DNA of 9,822 nt from Pseudomonadota bacterium (GTDB lineage: Bacteria; Pseudomonadota; Alphaproteobacteria; Rhizobiales; Rhizobiaceae), in the NCBI GenBank assembly GCA_023393575.1, contig JAEWKX010000258.1:1-9822 (forward strand), given 5' to 3'. The translations under genes and the position numbers were made by a program. Below are positions 1-5,980 of this stretch, in pieces (within the stretch, counting starts at the first letter, position 1; the number at the start of each line of letters is the position of its first letter). The notes beneath the pieces are model-generated. The model saw only the letters and a program-made list of their open reading frames with translations. It searched no databases and was not told where the DNA came from.

Positions 1-500
1 ACGAGGCTCGTCCAGTGCCAGACATCCATGATGATGACGGTGGCCCAAGCGTCCACCGGATCCTGCGTGTAGTTGTAATCGACACCGAGCACGCGCAGGT
101 AATGGCCGAGAAAGCCTATGTCGACCCGCCCGAAGACCTGCCAGATCGTGCCGACCACATTCCAGGGGATGAGCAGAGGCAACGCCATGAGCACGAGGCA
201 GACGGGAACACCGATGCCGTGCTTCGGCATGTTCAACGCGATGAAGATGCCGAGCGGGATCTGGATGGCGAGAACCACGAGGGAGAAGATCAGGTTGCGA
301 CCGAGCGCATCCCAGAAGCGGCCGGAGTGCAGGATATCCTTGAACCAGTCGATGCCGGCCCAGAAGAACTCGTTGTTGCCGAAGGTATCCTGGACCGAGT
401 AGTTCACGACCGTCATCAGCGGCACGATGGCCGAGAAGGCGACGAGAACCAGTACCGGCAGTACCAGGAACCAGGCCTTGTTGTTCCACGTCTTCTCCAT
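1..500 (-). CDS. glpP: Glycerol ABC transporter permease GlpP (3' end cut by window edge)
   Basis: Inner-membrane permease subunit, MalF/UgpA-like, of a sugar/polyol ABC importer. The frame opens at the ATG at 500-498 and runs off the left edge after 166 full codons, without a stop. The protein begins MEKTWNNKAWFLVLPVLVL, with a first membrane segment at about residues 10-33. A periplasmic stretch (NYSVQDTFGNN) follows, then further hydrophobic segments from about residue 70 on (NLIFSLVVLAIQIPLGIFIA and CLVLMALPLLIPWNVVG). The last visible residues, VWHWTSL, come just before where the EAA loop that docks onto the ATPases is expected. A GGGAGG ribosome site lies 7-8 bases before the ATG, and only 2 bases separate it from the glpT stop, so translation is probably coupled. 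Glycerol specificity is inferred from the neighbours glpR, glpD, glpS and glpT, which follow the rhizobial operon order. The symbol is the rhizobial one and is unrelated to the Bacillus antiterminator GlpP. Confidence 0.85.
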   Translation of the reverse strand, partial: MEKTWNNKAWFLVLPVLVLVAFSAIVPLMTVVNYSVQDTFGNNEFFWAGIDWFKDILHSGRFWDALGRNLIFSLVVLAIQIPLGIFIALNMPKHGIGVPVCLVLMALPLLIPWNVVGTIWQVFGRVDIGFLGHYLRVLGVDYNYTQDPVDAWATVIIMDVWHWTSL

Positions 501-502
501 GG

Positions 503-1573
503 TCAGCCTCCCGTCTCGACGCGCCAGGAATTTGCGTAGATGTTGATCGCATGCGGCTCGAAGACGACATGCGGTTCCTCGGGGATCTCATCGTCTTCGG
601 CGACGACAGCGGCGAGGGGGGCACCCTCAAACAAGGCACGGACGATCTTCTGGCGGCCGACATCCTCCACCTTGGTAACCTGTATGGGCAGACCTTCCCG
701 GCCGATGCGGACAAATTCCGGACGGATGCCGAGTTCCACGGTGGCGCCCGGCGAAACGGTTGGGCCGGAAACGAGCGGGATCCTCCGGCCGCCCACGATT
801 GCGGAAGCTCCCGCCAGCTCTGCCGGCAACAGGTTCATGCCCGGCGATCCGATGAAGTATCCAACGAAGGTATGCCGGGGTTTCTCGAACAGCTCGACCG
901 GTGTGCCGATCTGCACGATCTCGCCCTCGTACATCACCACCACCTTGTCGGCGAAGGTCAATGCTTCCGTCTGGTCATGGGTCACATAGACCATCGTATG
1001 GCCGAACTTCTGATGCAGGCGCTTCAATTGCGAACGCAGTACCCATTTCATATGCGGGTCGATCACCGTCAGTGGCTCGTCGAACAGGATCGCATTGACA
1101 TCGCTGCGCACGAGGCCGCGGCCGAGCGAAATCTTCTGCTTCTGGTCCGCCGTCAGGCCGCGTGCCCTGCGATCGGCCCAATCCGCCAGATCGATCATGG
1201 CGAGCGTCTCGCGTACCCGGCGGTCGACCTCGGCTTCCGGCACCTTGCGGTTTCGCAGCGGGAAGGCGAGGTTGTCGTAGACCGTCATGGTGTCGTAGAT
1301 CACGGGGAACTGGAAGACCTGCGCGATATTGCGGCTCTCCGTGGGAAGATGGGTGACGTCGTGGCCGTCGAACAGGATCCGTCCCTCGGAGGGAGTCAGC
1401 AGTCCGGAGATGATGTTGAGCAAGGTGGTCTTGCCGCAGCCCGACGGGCCGAGAAGAGCATAGGCGCCGCCGTCTTCCCACTGGTGATGGACCTCCTTCA
1501 GCGCGTAGTCCTTCTCCGTGGACGGCTTTGGGCCGTAGGCGTGCCGGATGTGGTCGAGGGTGATCCGTGCCAT
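503..1573 (-). CDS. glpT: Glycerol ABC transporter ATP-binding protein GlpT (degenerate signature motif)
   Basis: A 356-residue MalK-type ATPase of the cytoplasmic face. Walker A is GPSGCGKT at residues 42-49, the Q-loop Gln is near 88, Walker B with its catalytic Glu is AILFDE at 161-166, and the H-loop VTHDQ has His199. A TOBE-like regulatory tail spans roughly 245-350 (LGIRPEF at 281). The oddity is the ABC signature, which reads LTADQ at 140-144 where the family has LSGGQ, so both glycines are lost. The gene starts 2 bases after the glpS stop (TAG CG ATG), with a GGAGGAAG ribosome site inside the end of glpS, and stops 2 bases before glpP. The partner is presumably GlpS, as a heterodimer. 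The glycerol role rests on operon context. The name follows rhizobial usage and is not the E. coli glycerol-3-phosphate antiporter GlpT. Confidence 0.9.
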   Translation of the reverse strand: MARITLDHIRHAYGPKPSTEKDYALKEVHHQWEDGGAYALLGPSGCGKTTLLNIISGLLTPSEGRILFDGHDVTHLPTESRNIAQVFQFPVIYDTMTVYDNLAFPLRNRKVPEAEVDRRVRETLAMIDLADWADRRARGLTADQKQKISLGRGLVRSDVNAILFDEPLTVIDPHMKWVLRSQLKRLHQKFGHTMVYVTHDQTEALTFADKVVVMYEGEIVQIGTPVELFEKPRHTFVGYFIGSPGMNLLPAELAGASAIVGGRRIPLVSGPTVSPGATVELGIRPEFVRIGREGLPIQVTKVEDVGRQKIVRALFEGAPLAAVVAEDDEIPEEPHVVFEPHAINIYANSWRVETGG

Positions 1574-1575
1574 CG

Positions 1576-2655
1576 CTACGCTTCCTCCCTGGAATTGCCG
1601 AGCGCCCTGCCATCCGCTCCGAAAGCCATCACGTGGCGGCTGTCGAGAAAGATGTCGATCTGCCGGTCCGGCTCGATCTCGTGGACCCCGTGCTCCAGAA
1701 GGACCCAGCGATTTCCGAGGAAGTCCACGTGGATGAAGCTTTCCGAGCCGCCGATTTCGGAGACCAGCGTGGTGACCGGCAGGCGTGTTGCAGCATCGGT
1801 AGGGGCACGCAGGGACAGGTGGTGGGGCTGGAAGGCGATCGTCAGCGGTCCATCCGGGACGGAGGACAGGTGGGGCGGTACGGCGATTACCTCACGTTCT
1901 TGGTCCATGAAACCCGCTCCCGACTTCCTGACCTCGATCGTGTTGAGAGGCGGATCGGCAAAGGTTCTCGCCGTCAGAAGGTCCGCGGGGCGGCGGTAGA
2001 CGTCGATGGTCCGGCCGAACTGCGTGATCTTTCCCTCGCTGAGGGTGGCGGTGTTGCCGCCCAACAGCAGCGCCTCCGTCGGCTCTGTCGTCGCGTAGAC
2101 GAAGATGGTACCCGACTCTGCAAAGATCTTCGGGAGTTCCAGGCGCAGTTCCTCGCGCAGCTTGTAGTCCAGATTGGCGAGCGGTTCGTCGAGCAGGACG
2201 AGGCTCGCGTTTTTCACGAGCGCCCGCGCAAGCGCTGTCCGCTGCTGCTGGCCGCCGGACAGGTTGAGTGGCGTGCGATCCAGATAGGGCGTGAGCTTCA
2301 ACAGGTCGGCCGCGTGCCGCACCCCGCGGTCGATCGCGGCTTTGTCCTTTCCGGCGATCCGCATCGGCGAAGCGATGTTCTCGTAGACGGTCATCGCCGG
2401 GTAGTTGATGAACTGCTGGTAGACCATCGCCACGTTGCGGTCCTGCACGCGAACGCCCGTCACATCCTTGCCGTCGAAATGGATGGAGCCGCCGGTGGGC
2501 TTGTCGAGGCCCGCCATCAGGCGCATGAGCGACGTCTTGCCGGAAAGCGTCGGTCCCAAGAGGACGTTCAACGTTCCCCGTTCAAGCGCAAGGTTGGTCG
2601 GATGAACGTGGTATTCACCCGCCACCACTTTCTCGACGCTTCGCAGTTCTAGCAT
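1576..2655 (-). CDS. glpS: Glycerol ABC transporter ATP-binding protein GlpS (H-loop His missing)
   Basis: A 359-residue MalK-type ATPase beginning MLELRSVEKVVAGEY. The ATG at 2655-2653 is preferred over the longer open frame, because the extension only covers the end of glpD in another frame and a GGAGGAGGAGG / GGGAG ribosome site precedes this ATG. Walker A is GPTLSGKT at residues 34-41, with Leu in place of the usual central Gly. The Q-loop is YQQ at 79-81, the signature LSGGQ at 132-136 is intact, and Walker B is LVLLDE at 152-157. The H-loop reads ATTEPTEA, putting Thr190 where MalK has its switch His. A TOBE-like C-terminal region follows from about 230. GlpS lies 41 bases downstream of the glpD terminal stop and 2 bases upstream of glpT. 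It probably pairs with GlpT, whose defects are complementary. Confidence 0.9.
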   Translation of the reverse strand: MLELRSVEKVVAGEYHVHPTNLALERGTLNVLLGPTLSGKTSLMRLMAGLDKPTGGSIHFDGKDVTGVRVQDRNVAMVYQQFINYPAMTVYENIASPMRIAGKDKAAIDRGVRHAADLLKLTPYLDRTPLNLSGGQQQRTALARALVKNASLVLLDEPLANLDYKLREELRLELPKIFAESGTIFVYATTEPTEALLLGGNTATLSEGKITQFGRTIDVYRRPADLLTARTFADPPLNTIEVRKSGAGFMDQEREVIAVPPHLSSVPDGPLTIAFQPHHLSLRAPTDAATRLPVTTLVSEIGGSESFIHVDFLGNRWVLLEHGVHEIEPDRQIDIFLDSRHVMAFGADGRALGNSREEA

Positions 2656-2696
2656 TACGGCTCCCGGGCCTCCTCCTCCGCGGGGACCACATGCGG

Positions 2697-4211
2697 CTAG
2701 CCGACAGATGCCGCCGGCACAGCAGCCATGTATTCCTCCAATGCATTCACCTGTTCTGCAGAAAGGCGCAGACCCTGCTTGGTCCTGCGCCACAACACGT
2801 CTTCTGCTCGGTCCGCCCATTCGCGGGCCATCAGCCAATCTACCTCGATGCCGTAGAGATCGCCTCCGAAGTGCTGTCCGAGGTCACTTGCGAATCTTGC
2901 CTGTCCCAGCAGATCGAAAGCTGCCGTTCCGTAGGCCCGGACGAGGCGCTCCGCATGGGGCCGGTCAAGGAAGGGATAGGCCGAGGAAAGCCGGCGAACC
3001 TGTTTCTCGTAGTCTTGGACAGGAAAGTCGCCGCCGGGCAGGTGACTTCCGCCGGTCCATGCGGAACCCCGCCTGCCGATCCGGTCGCCGATCTTTTCGA
3101 GCGCGTGCTCCGCGAGCCTGCGCTAGGTTGTCAGCTTGCCACCGAAAATGTTGAGGATTGGGGCATCTTCAATATCCTCCACCTTCAGGACGTAGTCCCT
3201 GGTAGCTTCCTGTGCTTTCGACGCGCCATCGTCATAAAGGGGCCGAACGGCGGAATAGGTCCATACGATATCATGCCGTGTCACTGGCTCGACAAAATAT
3301 TCGGTTGCTGCGGCACAAAGGTAGTCGATTTCGTCGGAACTGATCCTGACGTTCGCCGGGTCCCCGTGAAAATCGCGATCGGTGGTACCGATCAGCGTGT
3401 AGTCCTGCTCGTAGGGAATGGCGAAGATGATGCGGTTGTCCGGATTCTGGAAGAAATAGGCGCGAGGATCGGCGAACTTCTTCTTCACGACGATGTGGCT
3501 ACCCTGTACGAGCCGCACGTTCCGGCGTTCGTTGTATCCGAACACGCCCGACAGCACCTGATCAACCCAGGGACCCGCAGCATTGACGAGCATGCGTGCC
3601 GTCAGCGTGCGCCTCGCGGCCGTATCGCCATTCTCCACCGTGATGACCCAGGCGCCGTTTTCAGGCCGCGCCGCGACGACTTTCGTGCGGGCGAGGACCA
3701 GCGCACCGCGATCTGCCGCATCCCGTGCGTTGAGAACGACCAGCCGGGCATCGTCGACCCAGCCGTCGGAGTATTCGAATGCCTTGGTGAAGAGCGGCTT
3801 CAGCGGCTTTCCCGCCGGATCGCGCCTCATGTCGAGGCTCCTGGTTGCGGGAAGCAGCTTGCGGCCGCCAAGGTGGTCGTAGAGGAAGAGGCCGAGGCGG
3901 ATCAGCCAGGCGGGACGCACCCCTCCCTTGTGGAAGGGCAGGACGAAGCGCATCGGCCAGATGATGTGGGGCGCCATCGCCCACAGCACTTCGCGCTCCA
4001 TCAGCGCTTCGCGGACAAGGCGGAACTCGTAGTGTTCGAGGTAACGGAGGCCCCCGTGGATCAGTTTGGTGGACCCGGAGGAAGTGCCAGCTCCGAAATC
4101 CTTCATCTCGGCGAGGGCGACCTTGTGGCCCCGCCCAGCCGCGTCACGTGCGACGCCGCATCCGTTGATGCCGCCGCCGATCACGAAGATATCGAATTCC
4201 GGGTCGGTCAC
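2697..4211 (-). pseudogene. glpD: Glycerol-3-phosphate dehydrogenase GlpD, interrupted by an in-frame amber codon
   Basis: FAD-dependent membrane-associated enzyme that oxidises sn-glycerol-3-phosphate to dihydroxyacetone phosphate and passes electrons to quinone. The FAD loop GGGINGCG is at residues 12-19, followed by FGAGTSSGSTKLIHGGLRYL, typical of the family. A TAG at 3125-3123 (codon 363) follows GGKLTT, exactly where the family has Tyr (GGKLTTYRKLAEHALEK in E. coli). Beyond it the same frame stays open to the TAG at 2699-2697 and reads RRLAEHALEKIGDRIG, then LSSAYPFLDRP, then ALWRRTKQG-like VLWRRTKQGLRLS, which is the normal C-terminal domain. Without the amber the protein would have about 504 residues, the usual size. 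The preferred start is GTG at 4211-4209, with a GGA about 8 bases upstream; TTG at 4235 is an alternative that adds 8 residues but has no visible ribosome site. Function is probably lost unless the amber is suppressed or is a sequence error. Confidence 0.85.
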
Positions 4212-4253
4212 ATGAGGTTCCAGTATTTCGGGCAATAGCGAGGGAAAACTGAT

Positions 4254-4297
4254 ATCGAAAGTAAACTCAGTTCATATGAAGTTCAATCGAATGTCAA
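4254..4297 (-). promoter_or_regulatory. Candidate glpD promoter with overlapping GlpR operator elements
   Basis: In the 102-base gap between glpR and glpD, read on the minus strand, there is a perfect -35 TTGACA at 4297-4292. A -10-like TATGAA lies at 4276-4271, 15 bases away, which is a short spacing. The element ACATTCGAT (4294-4286) overlaps the -35, and ACTTTCGAT (4262-4254) lies near the expected transcription start. The two are 32 bases apart, about three helical turns. Between them are a perfect palindrome TTCATATGAA (4271-4280) and a direct repeat AGTTCA at 4269 and 4280, 11 bases apart. DeoR-family repressors commonly bind TTTCG/CGAAA repeats, so binding by the neighbouring GlpR is a reasonable inference. 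The start site is untested. Confidence 0.5.
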
Positions 4298-4313
4298 ATG
4301 AAACGTTCCGGGA

Positions 4314-5084
4314 CTAGTTTGTCGGGTTGGTCTCGATAAGCTCGACGCCATTTTCCTGGCAGAGACGGCGCAGGGAAGGGAGTGGACAGTTGTCGGTAAT
4401 GAAAGTCTTCACTTGCGTGATCTGGGCGATGCGAACCGGGGCGGTCCGTTCGAATTTCGTGGAGTCGGCGACGAGGATAACGTGTCGGGCGTTGGCGATG
4501 ATTGCCTGTGCGACTTTCACCTCGCGGAAATCGAAATCGAGCAGGGCTCCGTCCGCATCGATAGCGGAGGCGCCGATCACGGCAAAATCGACCTTGAACT
4601 GACGAATGAAATCGACGGCCGCCTCACCCACGACGCCGCCGTCGGAGCCGCGCACGACGCCGCCCGCGATGATTACCTCGATGGACGGAAGTATCCGCAA
4701 GCGATTGGCGACATTAATGTTGTTGGTGATGACCATCATCTCCTGATGGTCGGTCAGCGCCTCGCCTACGGCCTCGGTGGTCGTGCCGATATTGATGAAA
4801 AGAGACGCATTGTTCGGGATGAGCCCGCCCGCCGCCAGTCCGATTGCCTGCTTTTCATGGGCCGCGATCTTCCGGCGAGCCTCATACTGCATATTCTCGG
4901 TGGAGCTCGGAAAAGTGGCCCCGCCGTGGATGCGGTTGAGAAATTGCCGATCACACAGATCGTTCAGGTCCTTGCGGATCGTTTGCGCCGACACCGAAAA
5001 GCGCGTCGCAAGGTCCTCCACGAGGATGCGGCCTTGAACTTTGGCAAGTTCGACGATCTCTGCCTGCCGAGGAGTAAGGAACAT
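4314..5084 (-). CDS. glpR: DeoR-family glycerol repressor GlpR
   Basis: A 256-residue DeoR-family regulator beginning MFLTPRQAEIVELAK. The winged helix-turn-helix covers about residues 1-55, including VSAQTIRKDLNDLCDRQFL and then NRIHGGA, which is characteristic of the family. The C-terminal sugar-phosphate sensor domain shows FINIGTTTEAVGEAL and ITNNINVANRL, followed by IIAGGVVR and FAVIGASAIDADG. Known family members sense a phosphorylated metabolite; glycerol-3-phosphate is expected for GlpR. The ATG at 5084 is chosen because it has a GAAAGG ribosome site 6 bases upstream and matches the usual family N-terminus. A longer open frame from 5126 would add MIRPFVAKPNERPL but has no ribosome site and would translate through a perfect inverted repeat. 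The gene precedes glpD in the same direction with a 102-base gap that holds its own promoter candidate. It likely represses glpD and the transporter, and probably itself. Confidence 0.88.
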   Translation of the reverse strand: MFLTPRQAEIVELAKVQGRILVEDLATRFSVSAQTIRKDLNDLCDRQFLNRIHGGATFPSSTENMQYEARRKIAAHEKQAIGLAAGGLIPNNASLFINIGTTTEAVGEALTDHQEMMVITNNINVANRLRILPSIEVIIAGGVVRGSDGGVVGEAAVDFIRQFKVDFAVIGASAIDADGALLDFDFREVKVAQAIIANARHVILVADSTKFERTAPVRIAQITQVKTFITDNCPLPSLRRLCQENGVELIETNPTN

Positions 5085-5087
5085 AAG

Positions 5088-5120
5088 CGGCCTTTCGTTT
5101 GGCTTCGCAACGAAAGGCCG
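5088..5120 (-). promoter_or_regulatory. Perfect 12-bp inverted repeat covering the glpR ribosome site
   Basis: Left arm CGGCCTTTCGTT (5088-5099) and right arm AACGAAAGGCCG (5109-5120) are perfect reverse complements separated by a 9-base loop, with arm centres 21 bp (two helical turns) apart. In the glpR transcript the 3' arm contains the GAAAGG ribosome site and ends 3 bases before the ATG. The structure could therefore be a stem that hides the ribosome site, a DNA operator for GlpR autoregulation (it contains TTTCG/CGAAA), or both. There is no T-run after it in the direction of transcription, which argues against a simple terminator. Confidence 0.6.
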
Positions 5121-5147
5121 TATCATGGACGAGATCGAAAGTGAAAA
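5121..5147 (-). promoter_or_regulatory. Weak candidate glpR promoter containing an ACTTTCGAT element
   Basis: On the minus strand TTTTCA (5147-5142) and CATGAT (5126-5121) are separated by 15 bases, the same short spacing as the glpD candidate. The element ACTTTCGAT (5142-5134) starts at the last base of the -35-like hexamer and is identical to the copy before glpD at 4262-4254. Start of transcription would fall near the right arm of the inverted repeat. Both hexamers match the sigma-70 consensus only partly, so the promoter call is tentative; the shared element is the firmer observation. Confidence 0.3.
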
Positions 5148-5187
5148 CCAGCACCTCGTACCGGTGCCAGCCTACCGGCCTGCGATC

Positions 5188-5376
5188 CTAGTCCTGCTGC
5201 TTTTCGCCGGCGCTTCTGCCGTCGGAACTGCGGGAACGTTCTTCGACACGATCCGGGCCTTTGGCAAGGTTGGACCCTTTCTGGCGCTCGATCCGCTCCT
5301 CTTCCGTCGTGGTGCTTTCCTCGAGGCCGCGAGCGGATTGCTTGCCCGTTCCGGTTGGTGCTTGTTCACTACCCAT
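5188..5376 (-). CDS. Small hydrophilic, probably disordered protein (62 aa)
   Basis: I do not recognise this gene. It would encode 62 residues starting MGSEQAPTGTGKQSARG and ending RSAGEKQQD. The ATG at 5376-5374 has an excellent ribosome site, GGAGG, 6 bases upstream (GGAGGAAACGATG), which is the main reason to believe it; a longer start at 5412 lacks this. The protein has no Phe, Trp, Tyr, Cys or His, about 13 percent Gly, and many Glu, Arg, Ser and Thr, so it is likely unfolded and soluble, reminiscent of hydrophilins. There is no signal peptide or membrane segment. It lies 103 bases upstream of glpR in the same direction and diverges from the DUF4112 gene. A stress-sigma-like motif precedes it. 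A competing 77-residue frame (5405-5172) lacks a comparable ribosome site. Role unknown; stress protection is a guess. Confidence 0.6.
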   Translation of the reverse strand: MGSEQAPTGTGKQSARGLEESTTTEEERIERQKGSNLAKGPDRVEERSRSSDGRSAGEKQQD

Positions 5377-5403
5377 CGTTTCCTCCACTGGATGAACGTC
5401 AGC

Positions 5404-5428
5404 AACTCGCAACCGATCTCGTTGTTCC
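5404..5428 (-). promoter_or_regulatory. EcfG/RpoE2-like promoter candidate for the 62-aa gene
   Basis: On the minus strand GGAAC (5428-5424) is followed after exactly 18 bases by TT (5405-5404), with AGTT at the -10 position. This fits the GGAAC-N18-TT pattern known for the alphaproteobacterial general stress sigma factor. The predicted start, near 5398, would leave a leader of about 20 bases that includes the GGAGG ribosome site. The -35 is one half of the palindrome GTTCCGGAAC (5424-5433). Confidence 0.4.
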
Positions 5429-5437
5429 GGAACAGAC

Positions 5438-5462
5438 GGAACTGTCGCCTCTCTCGGACATT
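5438..5462 (+). promoter_or_regulatory. EcfG/RpoE2-like promoter candidate for the DUF4112 gene
   Basis: GGAAC at 5438-5442 is followed by 18 bases and TT at 5461-5462 (CATT as the -10 core). The predicted start near 5469 is about 35 bases upstream of the ATG at 5504. Another GGAAC at 5429-5433 does not have TT at the required distance. Facing the matching motif on the other strand, this suggests that both divergent genes share stress control. Confidence 0.4.
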
Positions 5463-5503
5463 TCAGTTCGCTAGTGGTGCAGGTTCATTGAAAGCGTGGA
5501 GCG

Positions 5504-5980
5504 ATGGCGGACGATCGAACAAGTTGGCGGGCGGGAAAGGATTTCGGTTCCGAGCGTGTCGAACTGCTCAGGCGCCTACGCCGGCTGAACAACTTGGCGC
5601 GCCTCATGGATACGGCTTTGCGCGTTCCCGGCACGGGTATCCGTATAGGCGCAGATTCCCTGCTCGGACTGCTGCCCGTTGTTGGCGATGCCGGCGGTGC
5701 CGTCATTGGGCTTGCGATCGTCAACGAAGGACGCAGACTCGGACTGCCGCCGGAAAAACTGGCGCGCATGCTGACGAATATCGCCGTGGATGCGGCAGTC
5801 GGCGCCGTTCCGTTGCTCGGAGATGCCTTCGACATCTATTTCAAGGCGCACCGACGCAATGTCGGCATCATCCTCGAGCACTTCGAGGTCGATGCCACCG
5901 ATCTGGAAGGTCCCGGCCGCGAGCGGCGGCAGGGACCTTCTTTCGGTGCTAGGCCAAGAAGTCGGCGCGATGGGGCGTGA
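5504..5980 (+). CDS. DUF4112 domain-containing protein
   Basis: A 158-residue protein of unknown function, recognised as DUF4112 from the pattern RLRRLNNLARLMDTALRVPG, then GIRIGADSLLGLLPVVGD and GAVPLLGDAFDIYFKAHRRN. Two similar Gly/Pro/Asp turns, GLLPVVGDAGG (about 55-65) and GAVPLLGDAFD (about 100-110), sit in hydrophobic stretches at about 50-73 and 92-113, suggesting two short membrane-embedded or hairpin segments. The basic N-terminal helix (residues 18-40) would be cytoplasmic. The last 24 residues are rich in Arg and Gly, unlike the conserved domain, and are encoded partly by a strong hairpin. The frame overlaps the convergent kdgF by 32 bases. The ATG has only a very close GGAG (2 bases away), a weak ribosome site. 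It is the only plus-strand gene here and is not functionally tied to either operon. Confidence 0.75.
   Translation: MADDRTSWRAGKDFGSERVELLRRLRRLNNLARLMDTALRVPGTGIRIGADSLLGLLPVVGDAGGAVIGLAIVNEGRRLGLPPEKLARMLTNIAVDAAVGAVPLLGDAFDIYFKAHRRNVGIILEHFEVDATDLEGPGRERRQGPSFGARPRSRRDGA
5906..5940. terminator. Terminator-like hairpin between convergent genes
   Basis: GAAGGTCCC (5906-5914) pairs perfectly with GGGACCTTC (5932-5940), and the intervening 17 bases contain a further small GC stem (GCCG/CGGC). On the plus strand it is followed by TTTCGG, with TTC at the stem end, giving a modest U-rich tail. On the minus strand it begins 8 bases after the kdgF stop but has no T-run beyond it. It may terminate the kdgF operon, the DUF4112 transcript or both, although it lies within the last codons of the DUF4112 frame. 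Confidence 0.5.

Noticed and set aside
551..1999. A 482-codon open frame on the plus strand opposite glpT and glpS
   Set aside because: It lies fully antisense to two well-supported ATPase genes and its protein shows no family motif. Long shadow frames are expected in GC-rich, codon-biased DNA.
2656..2838. N-terminal extension of GlpS up to 2838
   Set aside because: The extension lies over the C-terminal codons of glpD in a different frame; the ATG at 2655 has a strong ribosome site and gives the usual ABC ATPase N-terminus.
3123..3125. UAG recoding (pyrrolysine-like or programmed readthrough) at the glpD amber
   Set aside because: No supporting structure or recoding signal is seen, the position is a plain Tyr in the family, and other genes here (glpS, glpR, kdgF) use TAG as their normal stop. 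A mutation or sequence error is simpler.
2691..4238. A 515-codon plus-strand open frame opposite glpD
   Set aside because: It mirrors the coding bias of glpD, has no recognisable domain and no ribosome site.
5161..5178. Short inverted repeat CCGGT/ACCGG just downstream of the 62-aa gene
   Set aside because: Only 5 bp with an 8-base loop and no T-run; too weak to call a terminator.
5172..5405. A 77-codon basic minus-strand frame overlapping the 62-aa gene
   Set aside because: It has no comparable ribosome site and is out of frame with the better-supported small gene.
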